From: a virus
Strand: one strand, 5' to 3'
Virus record (IMG/VR): IMGVR_UViG_3300025655_000035
Span: 1 to 64,000 of that record
DNA: 64,000 bases
Position 1 is the first letter of the stretch. Every line of letters starts with the position of its first letter. Positions 31,559 to 39,880 of the stretch are shown here, piece by piece. The translations under genes and the position numbers were made by a program. The notes under the pieces were generated by a model. It saw nothing but the letters and a program-made list of their open reading frames with translations, had not been told where the DNA came from and did no database searches.

Positions 31559-32147
31559 CTTCTATATTTTTTAAAAATTCATTAAAGTTAAATGATGGAT
31601 TAACATCAGTAAAAATTGTATCAAAATTACTTCTACTAACCACACCTTCATATTTTTCTATTCCATTTATTTTAGTATTATGTCTGATTAACTGTGGTTT
31701 TATTTTAGTCTCCTCAAACAACATTAAACATAATTCTTCGGTTTTTTTAACCTGAATTTCTGTATAAGGTTGCCAAAAGTAATACTCACGCCACTTTTTT
31801 TCAAACACTTTACCTTTATAAATATCACCAATCCAGTTAACGTAATAATCTTTTAGTGGTTCTTTTTGTAACCAACCTAAATTTTCTAAAGCAATTATAA
31901 TGGAGTTCCTATTAATATTAGGTTCTTTAAAGTAATTTGTGTGTTCTGTGTTACCTAATAGTTGTAACACTAACCCATCTCTAGTAACCAAATAATTAGG
32001 TATTTTATTATATTCCCCATTATACCTGTATTTTAATGATGCGAGATATTGTAATTTTTCTCTTGAGGTGTGGGTTAATATAATTTGATTTTTTTTCTTT
32101 TGCTTACCTGATGGTTTAAATTCTCCGTATTTTACAATGTCAACCAT
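31542..32147 (-). CDS. N-acetylmuramoyl-L-alanine amidase (endolysin, Amidase_2 type)
   Basis: 201 aa. Zn-dependent amidase that cuts the bond between muramic acid and L-alanine in peptidoglycan. Pattern: the first zinc histidine in IILTHTSREK (H26), PNYLVTRDGLVLQLLGNTEH, the SIIIALENLGWL strand, WQPYTEIQVKKTEELCLML, and the IRHNTK histidine near residue 160. No signal peptide, so it needs a holin or similar for export. It lies next to spanin-like and multi-pass membrane genes, forming a lysis cluster. Some residues deviate from canonical Amidase_2, so substrate range is uncertain. Confidence 0.82.
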   Translation of the reverse strand: MVDIVKYGEFKPSGKQKKKNQIILTHTSREKLQYLASLKYRYNGEYNKIPNYLVTRDGLVLQLLGNTEHTNYFKEPNINRNSIIIALENLGWLQKEPLKDYYVNWIGDIYKGKVFEKKWREYYFWQPYTEIQVKKTEELCLMLFEETKIKPQLIRHNTKINGIEKYEGVVSRSNFDTIFTDVNPSFNFNEFLKNIEDEQLT

Positions 32148-32177
32148 TAATTAATGGATATAGATTTTATCAGGTAA

Positions 32178-32924
32178 TTATGATTTTACATAACTCAATC
32201 TTTTAATACCGTCATCAGTTGTTGTAGTTGTGGTTGTTTCATAAACTGGTACCTCAACTATCTTTTCTACAGGTACCTCAACTATCTTTTCTATTTCAAC
32301 AATTTTTTCTACAGGTACCTCAACTATTTTTTCTACAGGTACCTCAACTATCTTTTCTACAGGTACCTCAACTATCTTTTCTACAGGTACCTCAACTATC
32401 TTTTCTACAGGTACCTCAACTATCTTTTCTACTTCAACAACACCATCATGTGTACTAACCTCATCGTTATCTTTATATTTTATAAAAAAATGTAATGAAG
32501 TTAATGATATTATAGGTAGTAAACCGCCTTCTAAAAACGCTAACCATCTTTTTAATGAGATAACATCATCAATGTCTGAACCTAAATTTTCCCACACAGG
32601 GCCAGTTAGTTCTACCCAAGATTTAAATAATTCACCATTAGAATCAATTTCTTTAAAAGAATAAAATATGTTACCAATCATTTGAATGAATGTAACTAAA
32701 CCGAACATGAACCATACTCCACCTTTAATTCTATTAGTCGCCGCTACAAGTGCGGTCATTGCTCCAACTTCAATTGCTATAGATAGATATATAGCCCAAG
32801 TTATTGGGTTAGCAATATCATACCAAGAAACTACGTGTGATATTGAGATACCCGCGACCAATAATATGGGTACCAAAAACATAGCTCTGTTTGGATTATT
32901 TTTTATCCAATTTAGAGTCTTCAT
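32178..32924 (-). CDS. Multi-pass membrane protein with EKIVEVPV repeats
   Basis: 248 aa. Four probable transmembrane helices in the first 160 residues (for example MFLVPILLVAGISISHVV, AIYLSIAIEVGAMTALVAA, WFMFGLVTFIQMIGNIFY, GGLLPIISLTSLHFFI). Then eight EKIVE units spaced mostly by VPV, an extended amphipathic rod, and a Thr-rich end. The repeats are near-perfect at the DNA level. A membrane anchor with a rigid spacer is suggested. A holin role is possible because of the neighbouring endolysin. Overlaps the upstream gene by 4 nt. Confidence 0.6.
   Translation of the reverse strand: MKTLNWIKNNPNRAMFLVPILLVAGISISHVVSWYDIANPITWAIYLSIAIEVGAMTALVAATNRIKGGVWFMFGLVTFIQMIGNIFYSFKEIDSNGELFKSWVELTGPVWENLGSDIDDVISLKRWLAFLEGGLLPIISLTSLHFFIKYKDNDEVSTHDGVVEVEKIVEVPVEKIVEVPVEKIVEVPVEKIVEVPVEKIVEVPVEKIVEIEKIVEVPVEKIVEVPVYETTTTTTTDDGIKRLSYVKS
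32248..32433 (-). repeat. Tandem 24-bp coding repeats (VPVEKIVE)
   Basis: Near-identical 24-bp units reading GGTACCTCAACTATCTTTTC plus 4 nt on the plus strand, with one irregular unit in the middle. They encode the EKIVEVPV array. Such tandem arrays can expand or contract by slippage. Confidence 0.85.
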
Positions 32925-33214
32925 TGTCTTTCAATGATAGAAATTTCCTTATCAATTTCAGATTGACGATTAACATCCATCATTTTTCTGTCAGTAGCCT
33001 GAATCATTCTTTTTTCCGACTTCAATCCTTCAATCTTAATTTCTTTTTTAATTTGAGTTTGTAATGAATCTATCCTACTATTAGTAGATTCTATCTTGTC
33101 TTGAACTTTTTCTATTCTACTATTTGTAGAACAAGTTTTCAAGAAAATAATTAAAACTAAGAATGTCATAATTCTAACACCCCAATTATCAATAAATTTT
33201 AAAAATGCTTCCAT
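32921..33214 (-). CDS. Membrane-anchored coiled-coil phage protein
   Basis: 97 aa. N-terminal hydrophobic helix (IMTFLVLIIFLKTCSTN), coiled coil (RIEKVQDKIESTNSRIDSLQ) and a KEIKIEGLKSEKRMIQATDR segment that I recognise as recurring in uncultured Bacteroidetes phages. Function unknown; spanin-like topology. It follows the sigma-gene terminator. Confidence 0.6.
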   Translation of the reverse strand: MEAFLKFIDNWGVRIMTFLVLIIFLKTCSTNSRIEKVQDKIESTNSRIDSLQTQIKKEIKIEGLKSEKRMIQATDRKMMDVNRQSEIDKEISIIERQ

Positions 33215-33235
33215 AACTTTGTTTTTTTTTATATA

Positions 33236-33275
33236 AAAGTAAAAAACCTTCTATTATAATAAATAGAAGGTTTTT
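33236..33275 (-). terminator. Intrinsic terminator after the sigma-factor gene
   Basis: AAAAACCTTCTATT pairs with AATAGAAGGTTTTT around a 6-nt loop (about 33242-33275), 14-bp stem, followed on the minus strand by T-rich sequence. Stops the 33284-34658 transcript. Confidence 0.85.
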
Positions 33276-33283
33276 GTATTTTG

Positions 33284-34084
33284 TTACATATACTCAAACA
33301 ATATAGATGAGTCGTTCCTCAACTTTCTTAGAGCTTTTTCTTTAATTTGACGAACTCTTTCTTTAGTTAGATTAAAATCACCGCCGATATCTTCTAGTGT
33401 CCTTGGTGTGCCACTTAATCCAAAATAATCTTCAATAATACATTTTTCACGTTCATCTAACGCCTCTAATAGATTAAATAGTTGTGACTTTAACATATCT
33501 TTGGAATTAAAGACCTCATCAGGCATTTCAGCGTCAGGGTTCTTAATAACATCAATTAAAGTATCACCATCTTCATTGATATTCATATCTAAGTCAATCA
33601 TTGATGGTAAAATTAAAAATTTATCATCCAAAGTACCACCAGTATTTTCAACCTCTTTTTTAGCTCTATGTAGGTCCTGAACTACATTAACAGGTAGTCG
33701 AATAGTTCTAGCATTATCATTCAATGACTGCAAAATTGATTGTTTAACCCACCAAACCGCATAAGAAATAAACCGAAGGTTTTTACCCCAATCAAAATTT
33801 TGAATTGCCTTCATTAACCCTAAATTACCCTCAGCAATCAAATCAGGAAAATCTAATCCTTGATTTTGATATTGTTTTGCAACTGTAATAACAAATCTTA
33901 AGTTACCTTCTAAAATCTCTTTATTGATTTTATCTCGTTCAAACTGAGTTAAATTACCCGAATTAATCATTTTAGCCAATTCTTTCTCCCTTTCAGGTGT
34001 CATAACTTTAATTCTACGAATATCTTTAAGGTAGTGTTGAATCTCGTCTTGATTAATTGGAATTGTTGAGTTTTTTTCTTTCAT
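33284..34084 (-). CDS. RNA polymerase sigma-70 family factor (RpoD-like)
   Basis: 266 aa. Region 1.2 (INQDEIQHYLKDIRRIKVMT), region 2 core and -10 recognition (LIAEGNLGLMKAIQNFDWGK, RFISYAVWWVKQSILQSLND), region 3 (RTIRLPVNVVQDLHRAKKEV) and region 4 helix-turn-helix (RTLEDIGGDFNLTKERVRQI) are all present. Region 1.1 is absent, as in Bacteroidetes RpoD (about 286 aa). It directs RNA polymerase to promoters; here it could drive the AT-rich late-type promoters or mimic the host factor. Transcribed with the gene at 34089 from a host-type promoter at 34682-34712. Confidence 0.94.
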   Translation of the reverse strand: MKEKNSTIPINQDEIQHYLKDIRRIKVMTPEREKELAKMINSGNLTQFERDKINKEILEGNLRFVITVAKQYQNQGLDFPDLIAEGNLGLMKAIQNFDWGKNLRFISYAVWWVKQSILQSLNDNARTIRLPVNVVQDLHRAKKEVENTGGTLDDKFLILPSMIDLDMNINEDGDTLIDVIKNPDAEMPDEVFNSKDMLKSQLFNLLEALDEREKCIIEDYFGLSGTPRTLEDIGGDFNLTKERVRQIKEKALRKLRNDSSILFEYM

Positions 34085-34088
34085 ATAT

Positions 34089-34658
34089 TTAAATTGTTTT
34101 TGAGTACTTGTCTAAAATTTTCTTTTCTTGTTCGGTTAATGATTTAATTCCTTTGTCGCTAATTTTATCTAAAATATCGTCGACACTTGGTTCTATTGGT
34201 TTTTGTTTTAGTTTTTCTAATTCATCATCATCATCATCATCATCGTAATCCCCATCATTATATTTATCTTTCATACTTTGAAATAAATTTTTAGGTATTT
34301 CGGGTAGTTCGTCTAAAGTCATGTTTTGTGCCATAGTCTCAAGACCTGACATAGTTTCACTATTATTAACATCAAATAAGTGTTCTAAAATACCTTTTGG
34401 TAATTTTACTGACATTTTGTCATCATTATATGGTAACAGGAAATAAATTAGATTTGTGTCACCAAATATAATATCTAAAAATTCTTTAACTTCATTTAGT
34501 GTTTCTAAAGATTTGAATGTAAAAACTCCTGAAGTTTCACCATAATAGTATTTAACATTTTCAGAATTAGAAATGTAAGACAATTCTTCAGCAATGTTTT
34601 TTATAAAACTTGATTGGTCATTATGTTCCCCAAAAACAAAAAAAATATAACTATTCAT
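34089..34658 (-). CDS. Phage protein with C-terminal DUF6576-like motif
   Basis: 189 aa. An alpha/beta N-terminal part (YIFFVFGEHNDQSSFIKNIA ... FLLPYNDDKMSVKLPKGILE) is followed by a run of Asp residues and a C-terminal VDDILDKISDKGIKSLTEQE module that matches the DUF6576 pattern seen in Bacteroidetes (usually at the end of rhomboid-like proteins). Function unknown. It lies 4 nt upstream of the sigma gene and shares its promoter, so it might modulate sigma activity. Confidence 0.6.
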   Translation of the reverse strand: MNSYIFFVFGEHNDQSSFIKNIAEELSYISNSENVKYYYGETSGVFTFKSLETLNEVKEFLDIIFGDTNLIYFLLPYNDDKMSVKLPKGILEHLFDVNNSETMSGLETMAQNMTLDELPEIPKNLFQSMKDKYNDGDYDDDDDDDELEKLKQKPIEPSVDDILDKISDKGIKSLTEQEKKILDKYSKTI

Positions 34659-34681
34659 ACCCTATTTTTTTAATCTTAATA

Positions 34682-34712
34682 CAAAGATACAACTTTTTTC
34701 ATAACTACCAAA
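34682..34712 (-). promoter_or_regulatory. Promoter TTTG-N19-TATCTTTG for the sigma operon
   Basis: TTTG (34709-34712), exactly 19 nt, TATCTTTG (34682-34689), then 23 nt to the ATG at 34658. Full match to the Bacteroidetes consensus, so host polymerase could express the phage sigma factor early. Confidence 0.7.
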
Positions 34713-34713
34713 A

Positions 34714-37083
34714 TTATTGTGAAACATAGCTAATGTTTTCGTCTTTTCTAATTTTGATTATATTATCTGCCCAGTTGTTTACCAATGGATTATGAGTAAT
34801 AACGAAAATCTTTTCAAAATATTCTTTAATCTTAGTAAAGAATTCAGAAACCATTTCCAAGTTATCGTTTGAAATCTTACCGAACACCTCATCAAAAACG
34901 ATAATGTTTGGTTTTGGTAAAGAACATATCTTACTCAACACCGCTCTCAACGCTAGTGATGCGATTGTTCTTTCGTAACCTGAACCTGACGACATTAACT
35001 TCTCAACCTGAGTGTTGTTATCAATCATTAGGAACTCAACTTCATTCTTTTCATTAATTCTAATCTCAAGTCTGAAATGTGAACTATCTTCAAGTAGTCG
35101 TTGTAACTCACTATTGATTAATGGCATCATTGTCTTCATGATTAATTTTGAAATACCGTTCTTACCATAAATCTCCAAAAACACTTTGTAATACTTTTCT
35201 TTCTCAGCCTCCTCAGCAATTTTGATGATGAGGTTTTTGTTAGTTTCAATCTTTTCAGTTAGAGACTTAATCTGATAAGTGTTGTTGTCAATATTTCGTT
35301 GGGTTTGGACTTTTTCTCTTTCGAGTTCTTCAAGTCTACTACCCGCCTTAATCAACATAGTATCAATCTTATTGTTCTCAGCAATCTTGTCCTGAACCTC
35401 GTTATATCGTTCAAGTTTAACTTTCAATCCTTCAATCTTAAGGTCAATACTTTCAATACTAACTTCATACTTATCTTTGATAAGTTTGTTTTTTTCATAC
35501 TCATCAAACTCTTTCTTAAGTTGTACGAAACTTTGTTCTTTGCGGGTTAAATCCTGCATTAACCCATCTTTTTGGGTTTTTTTCGTGATTAATCCATCAA
35601 GTTCCGCAATTTTGGCGTTGGTGATTGCCGCGTTCATTAACTCAATACCACAGTGTTCACATTTGATTCCACCCTCAACAGACGACTTTAACGTATTAAT
35701 TGCGGATATTTCCGTATCAATACGTATCACTTCTTTTAAAAGTACGTTAATCTCCTCCTTAACCTCATCGTGTTTGTCTTCGTGATAGAATGAAGATGGT
35801 TCAACAACTTTAACCTCGTTCAATTGAGAAACGACCTTTCTCTTATCTAAATCCAAACCATTGATGTCCTCTTGAAGTTTAGTTGGGGACAATAAACTAA
35901 TCTCTCTATCAATGTTGTGCTTACCCTTCAGTAAGTTGTCACGATAGTCTTGACCCTTTGCGATTTTTTCACCAGTCTCAATCAACGATTTTTTAAATTC
36001 CTCAATACCATTATTTAAGTCAACAATCTGACCTTTATATGTTTCAATATCGGTCTTTAATTGTTCACTATTATATACGTTGGACATCATCGTCTTTGAG
36101 AACTCACTATAGATTTCCTTAGCGGCATCTTCCTTACGTTTCAAGAAGTCTAACCCCATGAAACGAGACAATACCTGACCACGAGCCGTAGGTTTTGAGT
36201 CAATTAAGTCCTCAAGGTTGGTGGCGGTGGTTAGAATTGTCATTAAGAAGTCCTCTTTGGAACCAATAGAAGTTTTGATGAAAGCTTCGGTCTCACGTCT
36301 TTGTTCACCAGTGAAGTTTAAAAGACTACCGTCAGCTAATTTCTTAAAGAAGTCCAATTCAGTTTTTACATTCCAATCACCACTCTTAGATTTCTTGCGT
36401 TCAATATTACGGACGATGATATACTCATCACCATCAATAATGATTTCGCCTTTAACCTTTACGTGATTTTTGTCTGTAAATCTGTTGAACACTTCTTCGG
36501 CTTTGGATGTCTTTGTTGTTTCATTAAAGAACAAAAACAATAAAAGGTCAACGCTCAGAACCGTCTTACCACCAAAGTTAGGTGGATTCGATTCGACAAC
36601 ACTAATACCATCACACTTTTCAAAATCAATCTTTTGGTTCTCACCATAAGAAAGGAAGTTTGAAAACTCGATATTCTTAATAAACCATCGTTTAAATGGA
36701 GTTGCCTCAGTCTGAGATAAGATTAGTTTATTATCAACAACAGAATTTAATTCAAGGATTTTATCTAAGTACTCCTCTTTACCCTTAGTTTCCAAATATG
36801 ATTTCACCAACTCAATTTGGTAGTTCTCATCCAAAATGTTGAATGATATATCTACGTTGTGGGTGGTGTCCTCACTGACTTTGGTCTTAGTGATAACATT
36901 TACATTTGTTGTTTGGTATTTTTTTTGGAAGTAGTGACGAACACTTTTAATCTTCTCTTGTGTGAAGTTTTCCGCACTATCTTCCCATACCACTTGTACG
37001 TAGGGATTTTCAAACTTAGTAATATCCAAATCTTTTATCATTATTTCGTAATTGTATTCTATTGGCGGATTAAACAAATCCAT
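34714..37083 (-). CDS. Recombination nuclease ATPase subunit (gp46/SbcC/Rad50-like)
   Basis: 789 aa SMC-like ATPase. The ATPase head begins near residue 135 (FIKNIEFSNFLSYGENQ), Walker A region NPPNFGGKTVLS at about 166-176, long coiled coils broken by a zinc-hook CEHCG near the middle, the signature LMSSGSGYERTIASLALRAV, and Walker B IIVFDEVFGKI. With gp47 it resects DNA ends for recombination-dependent replication. Two oddities: a 134-residue N-terminal extension absent from T4 gp46, and a Walker A lacking the usual first Gly. Four genes separate it from gp47. Confidence 0.9.
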   Translation of the reverse strand: MDLFNPPIEYNYEIMIKDLDITKFENPYVQVVWEDSAENFTQEKIKSVRHYFQKKYQTTNVNVITKTKVSEDTTHNVDISFNILDENYQIELVKSYLETKGKEEYLDKILELNSVVDNKLILSQTEATPFKRWFIKNIEFSNFLSYGENQKIDFEKCDGISVVESNPPNFGGKTVLSVDLLLFLFFNETTKTSKAEEVFNRFTDKNHVKVKGEIIIDGDEYIIVRNIERKKSKSGDWNVKTELDFFKKLADGSLLNFTGEQRRETEAFIKTSIGSKEDFLMTILTTATNLEDLIDSKPTARGQVLSRFMGLDFLKRKEDAAKEIYSEFSKTMMSNVYNSEQLKTDIETYKGQIVDLNNGIEEFKKSLIETGEKIAKGQDYRDNLLKGKHNIDREISLLSPTKLQEDINGLDLDKRKVVSQLNEVKVVEPSSFYHEDKHDEVKEEINVLLKEVIRIDTEISAINTLKSSVEGGIKCEHCGIELMNAAITNAKIAELDGLITKKTQKDGLMQDLTRKEQSFVQLKKEFDEYEKNKLIKDKYEVSIESIDLKIEGLKVKLERYNEVQDKIAENNKIDTMLIKAGSRLEELEREKVQTQRNIDNNTYQIKSLTEKIETNKNLIIKIAEEAEKEKYYKVFLEIYGKNGISKLIMKTMMPLINSELQRLLEDSSHFRLEIRINEKNEVEFLMIDNNTQVEKLMSSGSGYERTIASLALRAVLSKICSLPKPNIIVFDEVFGKISNDNLEMVSEFFTKIKEYFEKIFVITHNPLVNNWADNIIKIRKDENISYVSQ

Positions 37084-37085
37084 TA

Positions 37086-37307
37086 TTATTCTTCAGTGGT
37101 TGGTGTGTCTTCAGGTGTAATTACTTCAAAAGGAACTGATTCTCCATTAACATTAACATTTAAATCATCCCCAAATTGTTCTTGTAATTTATTCATTTGT
37201 TTTTCAAACATTTCCTGATAAACTTTTTGCATTTTCTTTTGGTCAGCCTTAATTCTTTGATTTCTAGCCGCGACTTTTTTTCTGTGTTCTTTTGCTTTTT
37301 TTCCCAT
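37086..37307 (-). CDS. Small basic helical protein
   Basis: About 73 aa from MGKKAKEHRKKVAARNQRIK, Lys/Arg-rich with a helical middle (KVYQEMFEKQMNKLQEQF) and an acidic C-terminus. I chose the ATG at 37307; the open frame further upstream overlaps the neighbour. Nucleic-acid binding is plausible from composition. Lies 2 nt before gp46. Confidence 0.55.
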   Translation of the reverse strand: MGKKAKEHRKKVAARNQRIKADQKKMQKVYQEMFEKQMNKLQEQFGDDLNVNVNGESVPFEVITPEDTPTTEE

Positions 37308-37503
37308 TTTTTTCTTTTTTATTTTGTTCTCTATAATCAATAATAAATCCCGCGGCAACAATCAAGTTCATACCGAAAGACATTATAATTTCATGAATAT
37401 CTTGATAGACGGTTGTCATTAAGTGAACGTGACCCACCATCCAAAATGGTATTGATAAGTTCTGACTAATCCATACTACAGTATACTTTAGAAAATTTTT
37501 CAT
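37264..37503 (-). CDS. Small membrane protein
   Basis: About 79 aa from MKNFLKYTVVWISQNLSIPF. Two hydrophobic segments (residues about 5-25 and 40-60, SFGMNLIVAAGFIIDY), then a Lys-rich C-terminus. The ATG overlaps the upstream stop as ATGA. Overlaps the next gene by 44 nt. Function unknown. Confidence 0.5.
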   Translation of the reverse strand: MKNFLKYTVVWISQNLSIPFWMVGHVHLMTTVYQDIHEIIMSFGMNLIVAAGFIIDYREQNKKEKNGKKSKRTQKKSRG

Positions 37504-37841
37504 GATGGTCGGTTTTCTTCGAACCATTCAACCATCGCGTTAAACGCCCATACAAATCCTGACGCTAACATTCCGTCAAAAAACCAAGATATAAACGGTG
37601 AAGTTCCGATTATGGTGTTTGATGGTGACATAAAAGCTAATGACAAGAAGAATCCTACCCAAGTACTAGTACACATCATACAACCCAATAAGTCAGAAAT
37701 AAACTGACCGACCCCGTTGAATGGTGCGTATTGATTACTTCCCCATCTTTTGAAGAAGCTCCTTAGTCCATTAAAAATGGACCCGTAAACAAGAATGTTA
37801 GACATTCCATACGATATTAATAACCAAATTAAAATATTCAT
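37500..37841 (-). CDS. DUF1360-like small membrane protein
   Basis: 113 aa. Four hydrophobic stretches, with ISYGMSNILVYGSIFNGLRS and a conserved-type LLGCMMCTSTWVGFFLSL, which resembles the C-x-x-C-x-x-x-W-x-G segment of DUF1360-type proteins common in phages. Role unknown, possibly a membrane-associated host modifier. Confidence 0.6.
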   Translation of the reverse strand: MNILIWLLISYGMSNILVYGSIFNGLRSFFKRWGSNQYAPFNGVGQFISDLLGCMMCTSTWVGFFLSLAFMSPSNTIIGTSPFISWFFDGMLASGFVWAFNAMVEWFEENRPS

Positions 37842-37842
37842 A

Positions 37843-38646
37843 TTATAAATTTTGTGTTAAGTTTGAACCTTTTAGATAAGCCGCCCCAATATTTTGTGTT
37901 TGACTACCAAATTGTGTTATTTTATCCTCAAGTTCGTTTATTTTTTTATTTTTTAATAATAATTCTTTTCTAAGATTCTGTAAAGTTTCTTGTAACATAT
38001 TTACTTTATTATTATCAACATGAACCTCAGGTTTAGACTTAAGTTCATCTAAAGTTTGTCTAAGTTCATCTAGTTCTTCAACCTTTTTAGACATTTCATT
38101 TTGGAAAATATTTTCATTTTCAGTGGTTATAGTGGAAAATTCTCGCTTAATTGACTTAATTTCATCTTCTTTAATGGAAATTTTTTGTCTAAGTTCATCT
38201 AGTTCTAAATCACTTTTAGACATTTCATTTTCCAACTTGTGTATTTTTAACACGAGTTCATTTTTTTCCTCAACTAACTTGTCAACTTTACCACCAAGTT
38301 CCTTGACTTGTTCGTCATCGGTGATGTAGACTTCTTTTTCAACCACCTTCTCAACGGGTACTTCTTTCACAACCTCTTTGATGACAACTTTCTCAACGGG
38401 AACTTCTTTAATCACCTCAACGACCTTTTCAACGGGCACTTCTTTGATAACTTCAACAATTCTTTCAACCTCTTTGATGACTTCCACAGTAACTTCCCCA
38501 CTTACTTCCCCACCTAAAAGTCCGTATTTTTTAATATCAAATCCTTGTTTAAAACAATCTTGAATGAACTTATTAATGTCTGTGATACCATTGACCATAC
38601 AGAACTCATAAATCTCTTTATTGTTTTTAACTTCGACTGAATACAT
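37843..38646 (-). CDS. Coiled-coil protein with EVPVEKVVE repeats
   Basis: 267 aa. After a short N-terminal domain (VKNNKEIYEFCMVNGITDIN ...) there are imperfect repeats VIKEVPVEKVVEVIKE (about residues 55-105), then a long coiled coil to near the C-terminus. The repeat is related to the EKIVEVPV array of the membrane protein at 32178. No TM segment. Might bridge or tether; function unknown. Sits between gp47 and the membrane genes. Confidence 0.6.
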   Translation of the reverse strand: MYSVEVKNNKEIYEFCMVNGITDINKFIQDCFKQGFDIKKYGLLGGEVSGEVTVEVIKEVERIVEVIKEVPVEKVVEVIKEVPVEKVVIKEVVKEVPVEKVVEKEVYITDDEQVKELGGKVDKLVEEKNELVLKIHKLENEMSKSDLELDELRQKISIKEDEIKSIKREFSTITTENENIFQNEMSKKVEELDELRQTLDELKSKPEVHVDNNKVNMLQETLQNLRKELLLKNKKINELEDKITQFGSQTQNIGAAYLKGSNLTQNL

Positions 38647-38648
38647 TG

Positions 38649-39428
38649 TTAGGCGTTGGATAGTTTTTCGGTTCCGTTGATAATATCGTCAAATGATTTC
38701 ATTTTAAATGAAAGAAATGGTCTTGGGTTTTCCAAGTCAACAAATTCGTAAGTGTCTTTATTAATATCATAAATACCAAACCCATGTTTTCTTATTGTTT
38801 CCCCATAATTTTGTTGGATTGTAGACCCAACCATGTAAGCTTTCTTTTTATTGGGTATATCAAATACTTGTCGCTTATGTATATCCCCACATAAAACCAA
38901 GTCGACACCATCGAATTTAGATGAATCAAAACCACTCTCAAATTTATATCCGATATCAGTAGATAAACCAATAATAGGTCCGTGAAATAAACCAATTTTA
39001 ACCCTATCTGTTTGAGGAATTTCTGGTGGTAAGTTATGCTCCATAAGCGAATAAACCACCCATTCAACATTTGAATCTTCATACGTACCTCTGTTTTTAT
39101 AATATACAATATTTTCATTTTGTAGTGAATCAACAATTGGTGTTAACGCATCCAATCTTTGCGAATTATTTTCTAAAAAATCATGGTTACCAATAATAAT
39201 AATAGTTTTTGCAATTTTAGAACATTCAGTTAAAACCCATGAAACCATCTCGATAAGTTCAGGTGTCATTTGATTTTTTGAGTGTACTAAATCACCAGTA
39301 AAAACAATTCGGTCAGGTTTAATTTCTTCAAATTGCGACAACATGTCGCGAATAATGTCGCGATACAAGTCGTGGTCTTTAAAAAGACGAATATGTAAAT
39401 CTGAAAAGTGTACTAATTTATTAATCAT
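38649..39428 (-). CDS. Recombination nuclease catalytic subunit (gp47/SbcD/Mre11-like)
   Basis: 259 aa calcineurin-like metallophosphoesterase. Metal-binding motifs D10-x-H12 (FSDLHIR), GDLVH near residue 46, GNHDF near 79, and later histidines in LFHGP and CGDIHKRQ. Forms the nuclease complex with the gp46-like ATPase at 34714. Length matches small phage Mre11 homologs without extra C-terminal domains. Confidence 0.92.
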   Translation of the reverse strand: MINKLVHFSDLHIRLFKDHDLYRDIIRDMLSQFEEIKPDRIVFTGDLVHSKNQMTPELIEMVSWVLTECSKIAKTIIIIGNHDFLENNSQRLDALTPIVDSLQNENIVYYKNRGTYEDSNVEWVVYSLMEHNLPPEIPQTDRVKIGLFHGPIIGLSTDIGYKFESGFDSSKFDGVDLVLCGDIHKRQVFDIPNKKKAYMVGSTIQQNYGETIRKHGFGIYDINKDTYEFVDLENPRPFLSFKMKSFDDIINGTEKLSNA

Positions 39429-39662
39429 TTAAATTTTTTTTGTGTCACAAGTTACTTGCCATGGTGGTACTGAAGGGTCATCAGTTCTAATTATCGGATT
39501 AATTGGTACTGGAACCGTATATGGTTTTGATATACCAAAATTATCACTTTCTTTAACTTCACCCATCTTTTCAACTATAGGTGCAATATCAATATGTTTA
39601 TTTTCTAATTTATTAGTTAAATAACCATCTAACCAATAATAAAATTCTTTATAGGTCATCAC
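39429..39662 (-). CDS. Small conserved-type phage protein
   Basis: 77 aa. MTYKEFYYWLDGYLTNKLEN at the start and a Pro-rich end (PWQVTCDT). The YxEFxYWLxGY motif recurs in phage proteins of unknown function. Adjacent (0 nt) to gp47 and overlapping the next gene by 4 nt. Confidence 0.6.
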   Translation of the reverse strand: MMTYKEFYYWLDGYLTNKLENKHIDIAPIVEKMGEVKESDNFGISKPYTVPVPINPIIRTDDPSVPPWQVTCDTKKI

Positions 39663-39877
39663 TTATCAAATAATTGGAAGTCATCATTAACATGGCCACA
39701 ACTTTCACACATATAGGTTGGGAAAGGTACTAAAGTGTCTTCTGAACTACCAGTTAATAACTTTGGAACTTTTTTTATCAGTGTAACTTCTTTAAAAAAC
39801 TTACCGTCACACTTCTCACAAACAACGGTCTCTTGTTGTTTTAAATCAATTTTTGGTTTGATAATATCGTCATTCAT
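39659..39877 (-). CDS. Small zinc-ribbon protein
   Basis: 72 aa. Two CxxC knuckles, CEKCDG near residue 19 and CESCGHVND near 55, separated by a beta-rich middle, make a probable zinc ribbon. Could bind nucleic acid or a transcription complex; this is inference. Part of the gp47 operon. Confidence 0.65.
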   Translation of the reverse strand: MNDDIIKPKIDLKQQETVVCEKCDGKFFKEVTLIKKVPKLLTGSSEDTLVPFPTYMCESCGHVNDDFQLFDK

Positions 39878-39880
39878 ATT

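Noticed and set aside
32248-32433. CRISPR-like array of 24-bp repeats
   Set aside because: The repeats are contiguous without spacers, in frame, and encode a regular EKIVEVPV array.
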